Source: CAZHLD01 sp964533185
Lineage (GTDB): Bacteria > Acidobacteriota > Terriglobia > Acidiferrales > UBA7541
DNA length: 64,000 bases
Assembly: GCA_964533185.1 (NCBI GenBank)
Contig: CAZHLD010000006.1
Location: 1 to 64,000, forward strand
Direction: 5' to 3'
Positions 16,624 to 25,571 of this stretch are shown here, piece after piece. The position numbers and the translations under genes were made by a program. The notes beneath the pieces were generated by a model. That model was not told the origin of the DNA and did not search any database. It was given only the letters and a program-made list of their open reading frames with translations. Position 1 is the first letter of the stretch. The number at the start of each line of letters is the position of its first letter.

Positions 16624-17337
16624 ATGCTCCGCTCCGCCTTTCTCATCACCTTTCTCTCGCTCTACACCCTTCTCCTCGGCCCTCCGCTCATTCTCTTCAC
16701 GTTGATTACCGGCTCAGTTGATTTGCTTTATCGGATGGCTCTGGCAGGAGTGATGTTCTGCGTCCGCGCCGTCGGCGTCCGCATTGCGGTCTCCGGACTG
16801 GAAAATATCCCGCCGGGCGTGTGTCTCTTCGTCGCCAACCACACCAGCTCCGCCGACGCTCCGGCCGTCGTCGGCTCGATTCCTCGGCGCATCTCGATTC
16901 TCGTCAAGGAGTCTCTCTTTGGCATTCCTCTCGTGGGCTGGGCCTTTCACCTCGCCCGGTTTGTCCCGGTCGATCGTTCCGACCGCGACGCCGCCATCGC
17001 CAGCGTCGACCGCGCTGTCGCCTACATGAAAGCTGGCACCTCGTTCCTCATCTATCCCGAAGGCACGCGCAGCGACGACGGCCGCCTCGGCCCGTTCAAA
17101 AAGGGCGCCTTCGTTCTCGCCATCAAAGCCGGCGCAACCATCGTCCCCGTCGCTTGCGCCAACGCGCATCGAGTCATGGCCAAGCGCTCGCTCATCATTC
17201 GCCCCGGCGTCATCACCGTCCATTTCGCTCCGCCCATCGACGCCTCCGCCTATTCCCTCGACCAGCGCGACTCCCTCGTCGCCCGCGTCCACTCCGCCCT
17301 CGCTCAGGCTCTCCCTCCCGACCAGCAGCCTTTGTAG
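16624..17337 (+). CDS. plsC: 1-acyl-sn-glycerol-3-phosphate acyltransferase
   Basis: A 237-residue membrane-bound acyltransferase that makes phosphatidic acid from lysophosphatidic acid. Two N-terminal hydrophobic segments (about 5-25 and 30-50) anchor it. The catalytic HX4D motif is H73-D78 in NHTSSAD, and EGTR at 146-149 binds the phosphate. Length and order are typical of PlsC. The stop TAG (17335-17337) lies inside the left arm of a strong hairpin terminator. Confidence 0.92.
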   Translation: MLRSAFLITFLSLYTLLLGPPLILFTLITGSVDLLYRMALAGVMFCVRAVGVRIAVSGLENIPPGVCLFVANHTSSADAPAVVGSIPRRISILVKESLFGIPLVGWAFHLARFVPVDRSDRDAAIASVDRAVAYMKAGTSFLIYPEGTRSDDGRLGPFKKGAFVLAIKAGATIVPVACANAHRVMAKRSLIIRPGVITVHFAPPIDASAYSLDQRDSLVARVHSALAQALPPDQQPL

Positions 17338-17365
17338 CGCCGGCTCCCAGCCGGCGCTTTTTCTT
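17336..17365 (+). terminator. Intrinsic terminator of plsC, overlapping its stop codon
   Basis: Perfect 10-bp stem AGCGCCGGCT/AGCCGGCGCT (17336-17345/17349-17358) with a CCC loop, followed by TTTTCTTCT. The stem begins with the second base of the stop codon TAG. It is one of the 'tagcgccggc' hairpin repeats, here with an ideal T tract. Confidence 0.75.
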
Positions 17366-17428
17366 CTCTGCGATCTCCGTGCCTTTTCGACCTCTGCGAT
17401 AATCCTTTTTGTCCCAAGCCAGACCTCT

Positions 17429-17677
17429 GAGGAAACCGCGGCCCAAGCAGCCGAAGCAGGGGCAACCGGCATCAGTACGCATGATCCCAACAAGGGAGGG
17501 CACACTCATATCGACGTTAGACCGACAGAATGGAATGGGCATAATGGTGATACGCTGTCACGTAAACCCTGGTGGCGAAAGCCTAAGGTCGAAAAAGGCG
17601 ACACACCGAGAACGAATGGGAGGAAGGATGATTTCTCTGATTTTCTTATTCTCGTGGCTCCTTGGCTTTTCTGAACT
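17429..17677 (+). pseudogene. Possible remnant of a protein C-terminus (no start)
   Basis: A frame from 17429 reads SEETAAQAAEAGATGISTH, then GGHTHIDVRPTEWNGHNGD, and stops at TGA 17675-17677. It has no start codon, overlaps the next gene, and has a base composition unlike its neighbours. The His-rich GGHTHIDVRP segment is reminiscent of toxin or RHS-type C-termini, but this is only an impression. The frame enters abruptly from a CTCTGCG repeat, as if the 5' part had been lost. Confidence 0.3.
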
Positions 17678-18083
17678 GTCCGTTGATGCCAACTTTAGGG
17701 TTGCCGATGAACCTACGGTCCAAGCGGGCTCGAATGTCGAGCATAAAGAGATCCGCGATTTCTTTGAAAGCTATTCAACTTATGAGCGGCAGCGGAACTA
17801 CGCGGCAATCTATGGGATGTTAACTACCAGATATCATCGGGAACTAGAGAGGAAGTACAAGGTTAGGGATGCGGAGTCTTATACCCAGTTCCGCATGAGT
17901 TCTGAGGCCAAATGGACCCTGCTTGCTCTTCGCCATATTCAGATTCTGAACCGTGACGGAAGTCGTGCCAAGTTGACCGCTGACTTCAATATTGAAGAGC
18001 TCGGTGAAAGCGAAAAAACCAAGGTTACTTTTTTCTTGACCATTTCCAACAAGACTTGGCGAATAGACTCTTGGAAGTACTAG
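17628..18083 (+). CDS. Small secreted or anchored protein of unknown function, low GC
   Basis: A 151-residue protein not recognised. ATG 17628 has GGGAGGAAGG directly upstream and starts a signal peptide (MISLIFLFSWLLGFSE). An open extension to TTG 17409 exists but has no coding look. The mature part (HKEIRDFFESYSTYERQRNYAAIYGMLT...) has the size and periodicity of a small alpha+beta NTF2-like or immunity-like domain; I cannot decide. G+C over 17701-18000 is 49% by my count, against about 70% next door, which suggests recent acquisition. It converges on the following minus-strand gene. Confidence 0.65.
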   Translation: MISLIFLFSWLLGFSELSVDANFRVADEPTVQAGSNVEHKEIRDFFESYSTYERQRNYAAIYGMLTTRYHRELERKYKVRDAESYTQFRMSSEAKWTLLALRHIQILNRDGSRAKLTADFNIEELGESEKTKVTFFLTISNKTWRIDSWKY

Positions 18084-18125
18084 CCCTTTCTCTTTCCTTT
18101 TCCTCTTCTTCTCTTACTCACCCAC

Positions 18126-18911
18126 CTACTGACGCCTGGTCACTCCCTTTCTCCTCTCCAGCATTCTCAACACCCACCACGCCGCCGCTGCCGCCGCCAC
18201 ATGCTTCAACGAATGACCACTCACCACCCCACCCGCCCCGCGGTATATCTGCCCATCCAGCAACTCCAGCACCTTCGCCGCCCCGTACCATCCGACCGCC
18301 ACCCAAATATCCACCGTCCGCGTGTACCGTCCCGCAAACATCACCAGCATCAGCGGTATCGCCAGCAGCGGAAAAAACTGCACCGCAATGTACGGTCGCA
18401 AATCCCCCGCTCCGTGCGACTCCGTCCACCACCAGTACACCACGCTTGCGAGGCCCGCCAGGTTCAACGGCCCCAGCAGCGCCATTCCCGCCCGCAGGCT
18501 GATGCGTTCTCCAATCATCGCCGCAAACAGTGACATAAACCCCAGCGTCATCGGCAGCCGGTCCCACACCAGTCGCGCGTTGTCCGGCGCCAGGTGGTAG
18601 TACGACGACCCCAAGCACGTCAGTGTCACTCCCGCAAAAAAGATCGCATAGGGCCAGCGCTCTCTCACCTCGATGAAGTGCTCGTCCGCGCGCCCCCATC
18701 CGCGCAACACCGCCGCCAGTCCCATCAACCCCACCACCACAAACGGCACGTTTGACAGCACGTTCAGCGCATTCGCCACGTCCCACATCGTCCGCACATC
18801 GGCAAACCGGTGGTACGCCAGGTTCTGCGCCGTCCGCGGCAGCAGCGCCACCCCCACCACCGCTGCCGCGCTCACCCCCACCACAATCCCGATCTTCGAC
18901 CGTCTCGTCAT
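18126..18911 (-). CDS. CREST/ceramidase-like integral membrane hydrolase
   Basis: A 261-residue protein with about seven hydrophobic segments. It carries the CREST-superfamily metal-site pattern: GSSYYHLAPDN and WDRLPMT in the middle, and SGHSLKH near the C-terminus. Alkaline ceramidases and related lipid-active membrane hydrolases share this pattern. The substrate in a bacterium is unknown. A longer frame from 18983 adds residues encoded by a CTCTGCG repeat with nested palindrome; ATG at 18911 (MTRRSKIG) is chosen. Confidence 0.8.
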   Translation of the reverse strand: MTRRSKIGIVVGVSAAAVVGVALLPRTAQNLAYHRFADVRTMWDVANALNVLSNVPFVVVGLMGLAAVLRGWGRADEHFIEVRERWPYAIFFAGVTLTCLGSSYYHLAPDNARLVWDRLPMTLGFMSLFAAMIGERISLRAGMALLGPLNLAGLASVVYWWWTESHGAGDLRPYIAVQFFPLLAIPLMLVMFAGRYTRTVDIWVAVGWYGAAKVLELLDGQIYRGAGGVVSGHSLKHVAAAAAAWWVLRMLERRKGVTRRQ

Positions 18912-19018
18912 TGCTCTTACTCGGCTCTTCTTCTGGTCTTTTCTCTGCGCTTCCTCTGCGTCCGGCGCCTGCCCCGATTCCATCGGGGCGTCTCTGTGTT
19001 ATCTTTTTCTTCTCACTG
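18912..19018. repeat. CTCTGCG tandem block between lpxD and the CREST gene
   Basis: Block with the nested CCCCGATT/CATCGGGG palindrome (about 18946-18995), followed by TCACTGTCACCTGCCACC. Both neighbours are on the minus strand, yet the repeat has the same + strand orientation as those before plus-strand genes. Confidence 0.7.
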
Positions 19019-20071
19019 TCACCTGCCACCTGCACTCTTCTCTCGCAGCCTCTCCATCGCCTCTTCCAACTCCCTCACCTTCTTCTGCATCTCCGGCAGC
19101 CGGTTCACCACCGCCACACTCTTCAACCACTGCTTATTTTCCACCGCCGGGTACCCTGAATACACCGCCCCCGCCGGGACATCATTTGGCACGCCGCTCT
19201 GCGACGTAATCACCGTCCCATCGCCAATCTCTAAATGCCCGGCTGCTCCAACTTGTCCCGCCAGGATGCATTTGCTTCCCACCTTCGTTGACCCCGCCAG
19301 CCCCACCTGCCCGCACAGCAGCGTGTCTTCTCCCACCTGGCACGCATGACCCACCAGCACCAGATCGTCCACTTTCGCCCCGCGCCTGACGCGTGTCTCC
19401 CCGATCGTGGCTCGATCCACGCACGCGTTGGCTTGTATCTCTACGTCGTCCTCGACCACCGCCACCCCCGCCTGCCGCATCTTGAACCACCGCCCGTCGG
19501 CCTGCCGCGCAAACCCGAACCCGTCTCCTCCCACCACCGCTCCATTCTGCAGCGTCACCCGGTTGCCGATTTGGCAACGCTCCCGCACCACCACATGCGA
19601 GTGCGCAAAGAACTCGTCCCCAATTCGCGCGTCGCGATAAATGCTTACAAAGCTGTGCAACACCGCATTCCGCCCGATCGTCACTCCCTCATCCAAAAAA
19701 CAGTACGGCCCGACGTGCGCCCCCGCGCCAATCCGTGCGCTCGCCGCCACCACCGCGGTCGGGTGTACGCCCTGCGCGTACTTCGGCGGCTCATAGAACA
19801 GCTCAATCGCCCGCGCAAAATCCAAGTACGGGTTCTCCGACCGCAGCACCGCCAGCCCCGGCATGCCCGTCCGCGGCGGCATCTCCTCGCGCGGGTCCAC
19901 CAGGATCGCTCCCGCGCGCGTCGTCTCCACCGCCCGCCGGTACCTCCGGTTGGCGAGAAACGTCAGCTCCTTCGGCCCCGCCGCCTCGATCCCCGCCACG
20001 CCGGTAATTTCCAGTTCCGCGTAGCCTTCGAGTTTGCACCCCAGCCGCTCGGCCATCTCCCTCAGTTTCAT
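19019..20071 (-). CDS. lpxD: UDP-3-O-acylglucosamine N-acyltransferase
   Basis: A 350-residue lipid A biosynthesis enzyme adding the N-linked 3-hydroxyacyl chain. The N-terminal uridine-binding domain (about 1-100, with ELTFLANRRYRRAVETT) is followed by a left-handed beta-helix of hexapeptide repeats. These contain GPYCFLDEGVTIGRNAVL and the active-site His in LVGHACQVGEDTLL; a C-terminal helix ends the protein. ATG 20071 is preferred over ATG 20089 because GGAGAA lies nine bases upstream. No other lpx gene is adjacent. It shows the cell has an LPS outer membrane. Confidence 0.94.
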   Translation of the reverse strand: MKLREMAERLGCKLEGYAELEITGVAGIEAAGPKELTFLANRRYRRAVETTRAGAILVDPREEMPPRTGMPGLAVLRSENPYLDFARAIELFYEPPKYAQGVHPTAVVAASARIGAGAHVGPYCFLDEGVTIGRNAVLHSFVSIYRDARIGDEFFAHSHVVVRERCQIGNRVTLQNGAVVGGDGFGFARQADGRWFKMRQAGVAVVEDDVEIQANACVDRATIGETRVRRGAKVDDLVLVGHACQVGEDTLLCGQVGLAGSTKVGSKCILAGQVGAAGHLEIGDGTVITSQSGVPNDVPAGAVYSGYPAVENKQWLKSVAVVNRLPEMQKKVRELEEAMERLREKSAGGR

Positions 20072-20529
20072 GACTCGTTCTCCTTCCAACGGCCCTTCTG
20101 CTTTCGTTCTTCGGCCTCAGACTTCCTTCGTAGCGGCGGCTTTACGCCGCCAGGATTGCTCTTGCTTCTTCTTTCGTAACGGCAGGTTCACTCCGCCATC
20201 ACGGATTGTGTAGGGGCCAGCTTCAGCCGGCCCTCCGCCCCCGCGCAGTCACCCAGAGAATGACAGAGGACTTGCCATAAAAAAAGTGGGAATCCTGAGA
20301 AGAGGGATGAGCAAAAAAGGGGAGCGAAGGGAAGGGCAGGGCAGGGAAGGGAAGTAAAGGGTAGCACTCCCGAAATGTGCTGTAATTCCGAGCGCAGCGA
20401 TCGAAGATTCCGGCCTTGCCGGAAGGAATCTGCTTTTCGATCTTGTAGGGGCACGCCATGGCGTGCCCGTCGCGCTCAATTCCGAGTCACGAGCTACGAA
20501 TCTCGAATTCCGAATCCCTGCCGTTGCCC
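20072..20529. repeat. Intergenic repeats and a polypurine tract upstream of lpxD
   Basis: 458 bases with no supported gene. Contains GTAGCGGCGGCTTTACGCCGCC-type hairpins (about 20130-20150). An almost pure purine stretch spans about 20278-20361, with four overlapping GGGNAGGG sites (20329-20351). A fixed-end palindrome (about 20384-20437), a perfect GGGCACGCCATGGCGTGCCC hairpin (about 20450-20469) and CACGAGCTACGAATC heptads (about 20485-20515) follow. Confidence 0.7.
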
Positions 20530-21018
20530 CTACTCCGAAAACAATTTCGGCTGTGCCGCCACCACCGCTGCCGGCTTCCGCCGCGCAATTCCCACCACGC
20601 CCAGCACAGTCATCTCTGCCAGCGCAGTTCGCGGGATAAAGATCCGCAGCGTATTCCCATTCAAGTCCGGCGGAGTGATCTGCACCCCGTGGTCGAGCAG
20701 CGCCAGCAAATCGTTCGGCACCACGCCTTCGATCGAGTCCTCATCGGGGAACTTCAGCCGTACCCACAGCCCATCCAGCTTCGGACGGCTCAGAAACGCC
20801 CTTCGCTCCGGCTCAAACTCCATCGTGAACTCCCTCAGAAAATAAATCCCCCGCACCTGTTTCATCTCCACCGTCTGGTGTTCCCCATTCGGTGTCAGAA
20901 GGTCCAAGCTTTCGTGGCTGGCTAGTTGGGCTGGGTTCATGTACCCCAGCAAACTGGAGCGGTCCTTCAGCAGCACCGCCACTTTCTTGTGCGTCGAGGC
21001 TGGCTGGCGTTTTTTCAC
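20530..21018 (-). CDS. Conserved-looking protein of unknown function (PilZ-like length)
   Basis: A 162-residue soluble protein, not confidently recognised. The core KKVAVLLKDRSSLLGYMNPAQL, the ...DLLTPNGEHQTVEMKQVRGIYF segment and the WVRLKFPDEDSIEGVVPNDL segment suggest two small beta-barrel repeats, such as are found in PilZ-like or SH3-like regulators. GTG 21018 is taken as start; TTG 21063 is in frame, but it overlaps the putative murJ promoter. The gene is divergent from murJ. Confidence 0.7.
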   Translation of the reverse strand: MKKRQPASTHKKVAVLLKDRSSLLGYMNPAQLASHESLDLLTPNGEHQTVEMKQVRGIYFLREFTMEFEPERRAFLSRPKLDGLWVRLKFPDEDSIEGVVPNDLLALLDHGVQITPPDLNGNTLRIFIPRTALAEMTVLGVVGIARRKPAAVVAAQPKLFSE

Positions 21019-21057
21019 CGTGGAATTTTCACAAAGTGAAGGTCCGGCATGGCGGTA

Positions 21058-21086
21058 TTGCAAACCCGCAAAAACTATGTTATGTT
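21058..21086 (+). promoter_or_regulatory. Candidate sigma70-type promoter for murJ-xerD
   Basis: TTGCAA (21058-21063), a 17-base spacer and TATGTT (21081-21086). It lies in a short AT-richer, repeat-free stretch between divergent genes, about 60 bases upstream of the murJ start. Confidence 0.4.
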
Positions 21087-21147
21087 ACGCTTCACCTCGA
21101 TGTCAAGTGTTTATGTATCAGTGGCTTAGGCCGGGGGCCACACCTGC

Positions 21148-22764
21148 TTGACCGAAAAAAAACACATCCTTAAGTCGGCCTCCATCATCACCCTGGTCAC
21201 CATTGTCAGCCGTATCCTCGGCTATTTCCGCGACCAGCGCCTCACCCTCCTGCTGGGTACCTCCACCGTTGCCGATTCCTTCATCCTTGCCTACCGCATC
21301 CCCAACCTCCTTCGCCGTCTAGTCGGCGAAGGCGCCATGACCGCCTCGTTCATCCCAGTCTTCACCGGCTACATGGCCGAGAAATCCCGCGAAGAGCTCT
21401 GGCGCTTTGCCAATCGCGTCTTCTGGACCCTGGCCTTCGTCCTGGCCATCTTCACCGTTCTGGGCATGGTCTTCTCGGCGCAGGCCGTTCAGTTGTTCAC
21501 CTTTTTCGGCAAGAGCCCGGCGCAGTGGCAGCAGGCCGTGGACCTCAACCGCATCATGTTCCCCTACATCTTTTTCATTGGCCTTGCCGCCCTGGCCATG
21601 GCCATCCTCAACTGCTTCCACGTTTTCGGCCTTCCCGCCGCCACTCCCATCCTCCTCAACGTCACCATGATCACCTTCTCCATCGGCGCCGTCTGGCGCT
21701 ATTTCAACAACCCCGCCCTGGCACTGGCCGTCGGTGTCATCGTTGGCGGCACGCTTCAGCTTCTCATCCAGGTCCCCTTGCTCGTCAAGCAGGGCATGAG
21801 CTTTGCCCCCTCCATCTCCTTCCGCGACCCGGGCGTCCGCGCCGTCGGGCGTCTCATGATTCCGGGCTTCTTCGGCATCGGCGTGGCACAGATCAACTTC
21901 TTTGTGGACACCATCTTCGCCACCGCCGCCAAAATGCCGCCGGGCAGCGTAACCGCCCTCTACGTCGCCGACCGCGTCATGGAGCTGGTCCTCGGCGGCT
22001 ACGCCATTGCCGTCGCCACCGCCATCCTCCCCATGATGTCTCACCAGGCCGCCGCCCACGATTACGAGGCCATGAAGAAGACGTTTGCCTTCTCCCTCCG
22101 CATCGTCTCTTACATTACCATTCCCGCTGCCGTCGGCCTGATCATCCTCCGCGAGCCCATCATTCGCGTCCTCTTTGAGCACGGCGAGTTTTCCCAGGCC
22201 TCCACCGCGCTCACCGCCCACGCCCTCCTCTTCTACGCCCTCGGCCTGCCTGCCTTTGCCGCCGTCAAGCTCATCGTCCCGGCCTTCTACTCCACCAAAG
22301 ACACCAAGACCCCGGTCCGCGTCGCCGCCTACGCCATGGCCATCAACATTCTCCTCAACTTTCTCTTCATGAAGACTTTCTTCCAGACCTTCTACAACGG
22401 CGGCCCGGCCATGGCCACCACCCTCGCCGGCTACTTCAATTTCGTCATGCTCTTCGTCATCTTCCGTCTGCGTTATGGCCACCTCGGCACGCTCCAGATC
22501 TTCGCCTCCATGGTCAAAATCATCATCTGCTCGGCCCTGATGGGCCTCCTGTGCTGGGCCATGGTCACCTACTCCCACTTCGCGAACTTCGTCAGTTTCC
22601 TCCCGCAGCTCGGCGTTTTCATCGCCACCATTGTCGCCGCCACCCTGGCCTACATCGGCCTCACCTGGCTGTTGCGTTGCCCCGAAGTCGAAGAAGTTTA
22701 CGGCATCGCCCGCCGCCGCGAACGCGGCGTCCCCCAGCCGCCCACCTATCTGGGAGGTGGCTGA
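21148..22764 (+). CDS. murJ: Lipid II flippase MurJ
   Basis: A 538-residue polytopic protein of the MviN/MurJ family, with about 14 hydrophobic helices, that moves lipid II across the inner membrane for peptidoglycan synthesis. The N-terminal ITLVTIVSRILGYFRDQ segment and the RLVGEGAMTASFIPVF and TKDTKTPVRVA segments are family signatures. The start is TTG 21148 (MTEKKHIL); a purine-rich CCGGGGGCC lies upstream. The stop overlaps the ATG of xerD (ATGA). Confidence 0.94.
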   Translation: MTEKKHILKSASIITLVTIVSRILGYFRDQRLTLLLGTSTVADSFILAYRIPNLLRRLVGEGAMTASFIPVFTGYMAEKSREELWRFANRVFWTLAFVLAIFTVLGMVFSAQAVQLFTFFGKSPAQWQQAVDLNRIMFPYIFFIGLAALAMAILNCFHVFGLPAATPILLNVTMITFSIGAVWRYFNNPALALAVGVIVGGTLQLLIQVPLLVKQGMSFAPSISFRDPGVRAVGRLMIPGFFGIGVAQINFFVDTIFATAAKMPPGSVTALYVADRVMELVLGGYAIAVATAILPMMSHQAAAHDYEAMKKTFAFSLRIVSYITIPAAVGLIILREPIIRVLFEHGEFSQASTALTAHALLFYALGLPAFAAVKLIVPAFYSTKDTKTPVRVAAYAMAINILLNFLFMKTFFQTFYNGGPAMATTLAGYFNFVMLFVIFRLRYGHLGTLQIFASMVKIIICSALMGLLCWAMVTYSHFANFVSFLPQLGVFIATIVAATLAYIGLTWLLRCPEVEEVYGIARRRERGVPQPPTYLGGG

Positions 22765-23663
22765 TGGAATCCACCGCCCGCGCCTTCTTGAGCCACCTCA
22801 AAATCGAAAAGGGCCTCTCACCCAACACCGTCATGGCCTACGGCCGCGACCTCGCCAAGTTCTCCTCCTTCGCCACCAAACACGCCCGCTCGCTCGTCTC
22901 CATCTCCCGTGACGACATCGTGGACTTCCTCGGCTCGCTTTACCGCCAGAAGCTCGACTCCCGCTCCGTCGCCCGCCATCTCGTCACCCTGCGCAACTTC
23001 TTCCGCTTCGCCCTTCGCGAGGGCGCGCGCAAGGACGACCCCACGCTCAACCTCGAATCCCCGCGCCTCCGCAAGTCGCTCCCCGGCTTTCTCCGACTCG
23101 AGGAAGTCGATCGCCTGCTGACTCTGCCTGACACCGCCACGCCTCTCGGCCTCCGCGACAAAGCCATGCTCGAGCTGCTTTATTCCACCGGACTGCGCGT
23201 CTCCGAGCTGACCGGCCTCCGCGTTGGCGACCTCGAACTCAAGATGGGCTGCGTCCGTTGCATCGGCAAGGGCGATAAGGAGCGGCTTATCCCTGTCGGT
23301 CGCAAAGCCATTGCCGCTGTCGAGTCCTACCTCACCGCCTCCCGCCCGCGCCTCCTGCGCACCCGCCGTGCCGCCAGCCCGGCTGTCCCTTTTCTCTTTC
23401 TCAACCGCAGCGGCAGTAAACTCTCCCGCGTCGGCGTCTGGAAAATTCTCGGCGCCTACGGTCGCCGCGCCGGCCTCCGTAGTCGCCTCACGCCGCACAA
23501 ATTGCGTCATAGTTTCGCCACTCATCTGCTCGAGGGCGGCGCCGACCTCCGTTCTGTTCAGCTCATGCTCGGCCACGCCGACATTTCCACCACTCAGATC
23601 TACACTCACGTCATCGAGGAGCGCCTCAAGCATGTCTACAAGGCCCATCACCCCCGCGCGTAG
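22764..23663 (+). CDS. xerD: Site-specific tyrosine recombinase XerD/XerC
   Basis: A 299-residue tyrosine recombinase that resolves chromosome dimers at dif together with a partner. The N-terminal SAM-like core-binding domain runs from 1 to about 90. The catalytic residues are R145, K169 or K172, H245, R248 (HKLRH), H271 (LGHADIS) and Y280 (IYTHV). These are nearly the E. coli XerD positions (R148, K172, H244, R247, H270, Y279). GGGAGGTGG provides the ribosome binding site and the start overlaps the murJ stop. Not an integron or phage integrase, since no att site or mobile genes are near. The stop TAG is the first triplet of a GGACAGGC hairpin. Confidence 0.93.
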   Translation: MESTARAFLSHLKIEKGLSPNTVMAYGRDLAKFSSFATKHARSLVSISRDDIVDFLGSLYRQKLDSRSVARHLVTLRNFFRFALREGARKDDPTLNLESPRLRKSLPGFLRLEEVDRLLTLPDTATPLGLRDKAMLELLYSTGLRVSELTGLRVGDLELKMGCVRCIGKGDKERLIPVGRKAIAAVESYLTASRPRLLRTRRAASPAVPFLFLNRSGSKLSRVGVWKILGAYGRRAGLRSRLTPHKLRHSFATHLLEGGADLRSVQLMLGHADISTTQIYTHVIEERLKHVYKAHHPRA

Positions 23664-23912
23664 GACAGGCTTCAGCCTGTTCTCTTCTCCTCCGGCGGCG
23701 CCATCATCTGGGTGGGAGAGGCTTCACCCTGTCCTCTTCTCTTCCTGCAACTTTTTTTCGCGTGACACAGGCTCTCCCGCCTGTGCGGTTCCCATCGCAT
23801 CGTCACTGTGCCCACGAATGTCATTCCGAGCCCCGAGCGAGAGCGAGGGACGAGGAATCTGCTTTTCCTGCTTTTCCCGCTCTCAACTCTCGACTCTTGC
23901 CAAGGACACACA
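23664..23912. repeat. Repeat mosaic before the CCA-adding gene
   Basis: Hairpins GGACAGGC/GCCTGTTC (23663-23682) and GACACAGGC/GCCTGTGC (about 23764-23786). A fixed-end palindrome (about 23819-23868) follows, then CTCAACTCTCGACTC heptads just before the gene. Confidence 0.65.
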
Positions 23913-25571
23913 ATGCCTGATTACATTTATTTCCTCGAATCCCGCCTTTCCGCCGAGCAACGCGCCGTCGTTCTGCGCATGCAGGAACTGGCCGCCGAAG
24001 CCGTCGCCAACGTCTATCTCGTCGGCGGCGCCATTCGCGACCTCATCTGCGGCTCGCCCATCCGCGATCTCGACTTTGCCATCGAGGGCAACCCCACGCG
24101 CTTTGCCCGCGAACTCGAAAAGGGCGGCGCCCGCATCGTCTCTGAGGACGATCACCTCCGCCACGTCGAGATGATCTTCTCCGGCGACGTCGACGGCAGC
24201 ATCGCCGCCGCCCGCGACAACGTCTATCACCGTCCCGGCACCCGTCCCGAGTACCGCTGGTCCACCATCATGGAGGACCTCCGCCGCCGCGACTTCTCCA
24301 TCAACGCCATCGCTCTCTCTCTCAACCCGGCCTCCCGCGGCCTTCTTCTCGACCCCACCAACGGCCTCGCCGACCTCGAAAAGCGCGAAGTCCGCGCCCT
24401 CTCCATTCACAGTTTCACCAACCAACCCATCCGTCTCCTCCGCGTCCACCGCTACGCTGCCCGCATGGACTTCAAAATCGAGTCCCGCACCCAGGAATGG
24501 TTTGACCTGGCCATGGAGCGCGCCCTCCAGGAACAAATCCCGCCCGAGGGCGTCGCCGAAGAAATCCGCCAACTCGCCCGCGACGACCGTCCCGCCGCCA
24601 CCCTCAAACGCTGGGAGAACGCCAACCTCATCTCCGCCATCCACCCGCAGCTCGCCCGCCGCCATCCCGACTACGACGCCCTCGCTCGCCTCATGCGCGT
24701 CCGCGAAAATCTGATGGCCGCCGGCCTCCGCCCGCGGCTCTTCGCTCCGGCCACCGCCGCCTTCCTCGGACGCCTCAAGCCACGCGAAGAGTCCGCCGCG
24801 CTCCACCGCATGGGCTTCCGCTCCGCGGAAATTGACCACGTCCTGCATCTCGACGTTGACGCTCAGAAAGTCGTCAAGATCCTCTCCGGCCGCAAAACCG
24901 CCGCACCGGTGGACGCCCTCACGTTCCTCGAAAAAGCGCCCCTCGACGTGCTCGCTTACATCCTCGCCGAGTCCTCCAACTCCAAAGCCGTCTCCAAAGT
25001 GAAAAACTTCCTCTTCAAGTGGAAGCCCATCAAAAACAATCTCCCTACCGCAATGTCCGAGCTCGAAACTATCGGCATGGCCCGCGGCCCCAAGTTCGAC
25101 AAAGTCATCCAGCAGTTTTTCGAGAAGCAGCTCGAAGGCAAAGCCCGTCTCCCCGAAGACCGCATTAAGCTCCTGCGTAAACTTTCCGGCATCAAGGAGC
25201 CCAAGAAAGCTCCCGAAAAGGAAGCGAAGTCAAAGGAGAAGAAAAAGAAGCACGCCGCCGATCACTTCGCCAAGACCAGGGCAGGGAAGCAGCCTCCCTC
25301 CTCCGCCAAAGCCGCCGCCCCCGCAGCCGATCATACCGCGCCCGCTGCGAAGCCGCCCGTACCTCCCCCTTCCGGCAAAAAGGCCGCCGCGGCCGCGTCC
25401 CCTGCATCTGCAGGCATAGGTTCTATCGCGCCTGCTTCCAAGTCGGCGTCCCCGACGAAATCCGCCGCCATGCCCGTTGCACCCACACATTCTGCGAAGC
25501 CCGCGCCGAAGCCTCGCCCTCCCGGGCGCAAACGCAAATCTGTTTCGAAGAAACCAAAGAAACGCCGCTAG
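23913..25571 (+). CDS. CCA tRNA nucleotidyltransferase / poly(A) polymerase-type enzyme
   Basis: A 552-residue class II nucleotidyltransferase-fold protein. LVGGAIRDLICG, RDLDFAIEG (metal-binding Asp pair) and DLRRRDFSINAIAL are the catalytic head; NQPIRLLRVHRYAARMDF is the neck that recognises nucleotides. It may be a complete CCA-adding enzyme or the A-adding half of a split pair, and I see no residue set that decides. The last 110 residues (about 440-552) are a Lys/Ala/Pro-rich low-complexity tail, which could bind RNA. ATG 23913 is chosen over an in-frame upstream start in repeat DNA. Confidence 0.85.
   Translation: MPDYIYFLESRLSAEQRAVVLRMQELAAEAVANVYLVGGAIRDLICGSPIRDLDFAIEGNPTRFARELEKGGARIVSEDDHLRHVEMIFSGDVDGSIAAARDNVYHRPGTRPEYRWSTIMEDLRRRDFSINAIALSLNPASRGLLLDPTNGLADLEKREVRALSIHSFTNQPIRLLRVHRYAARMDFKIESRTQEWFDLAMERALQEQIPPEGVAEEIRQLARDDRPAATLKRWENANLISAIHPQLARRHPDYDALARLMRVRENLMAAGLRPRLFAPATAAFLGRLKPREESAALHRMGFRSAEIDHVLHLDVDAQKVVKILSGRKTAAPVDALTFLEKAPLDVLAYILAESSNSKAVSKVKNFLFKWKPIKNNLPTAMSELETIGMARGPKFDKVIQQFFEKQLEGKARLPEDRIKLLRKLSGIKEPKKAPEKEAKSKEKKKKHAADHFAKTRAGKQPPSSAKAAAPAADHTAPAAKPPVPPPSGKKAAAAASPASAGIGSIAPASKSASPTKSAAMPVAPTHSAKPAPKPRPPGRKRKSVSKKPKKRR

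Noticed and set aside
22764..23663. Tyrosine recombinase as a mobile-element integrase
   Set aside because: Size, residue positions close to E. coli XerD, and translational coupling to murJ fit a housekeeping Xer protein. No att-like repeats or cargo genes.
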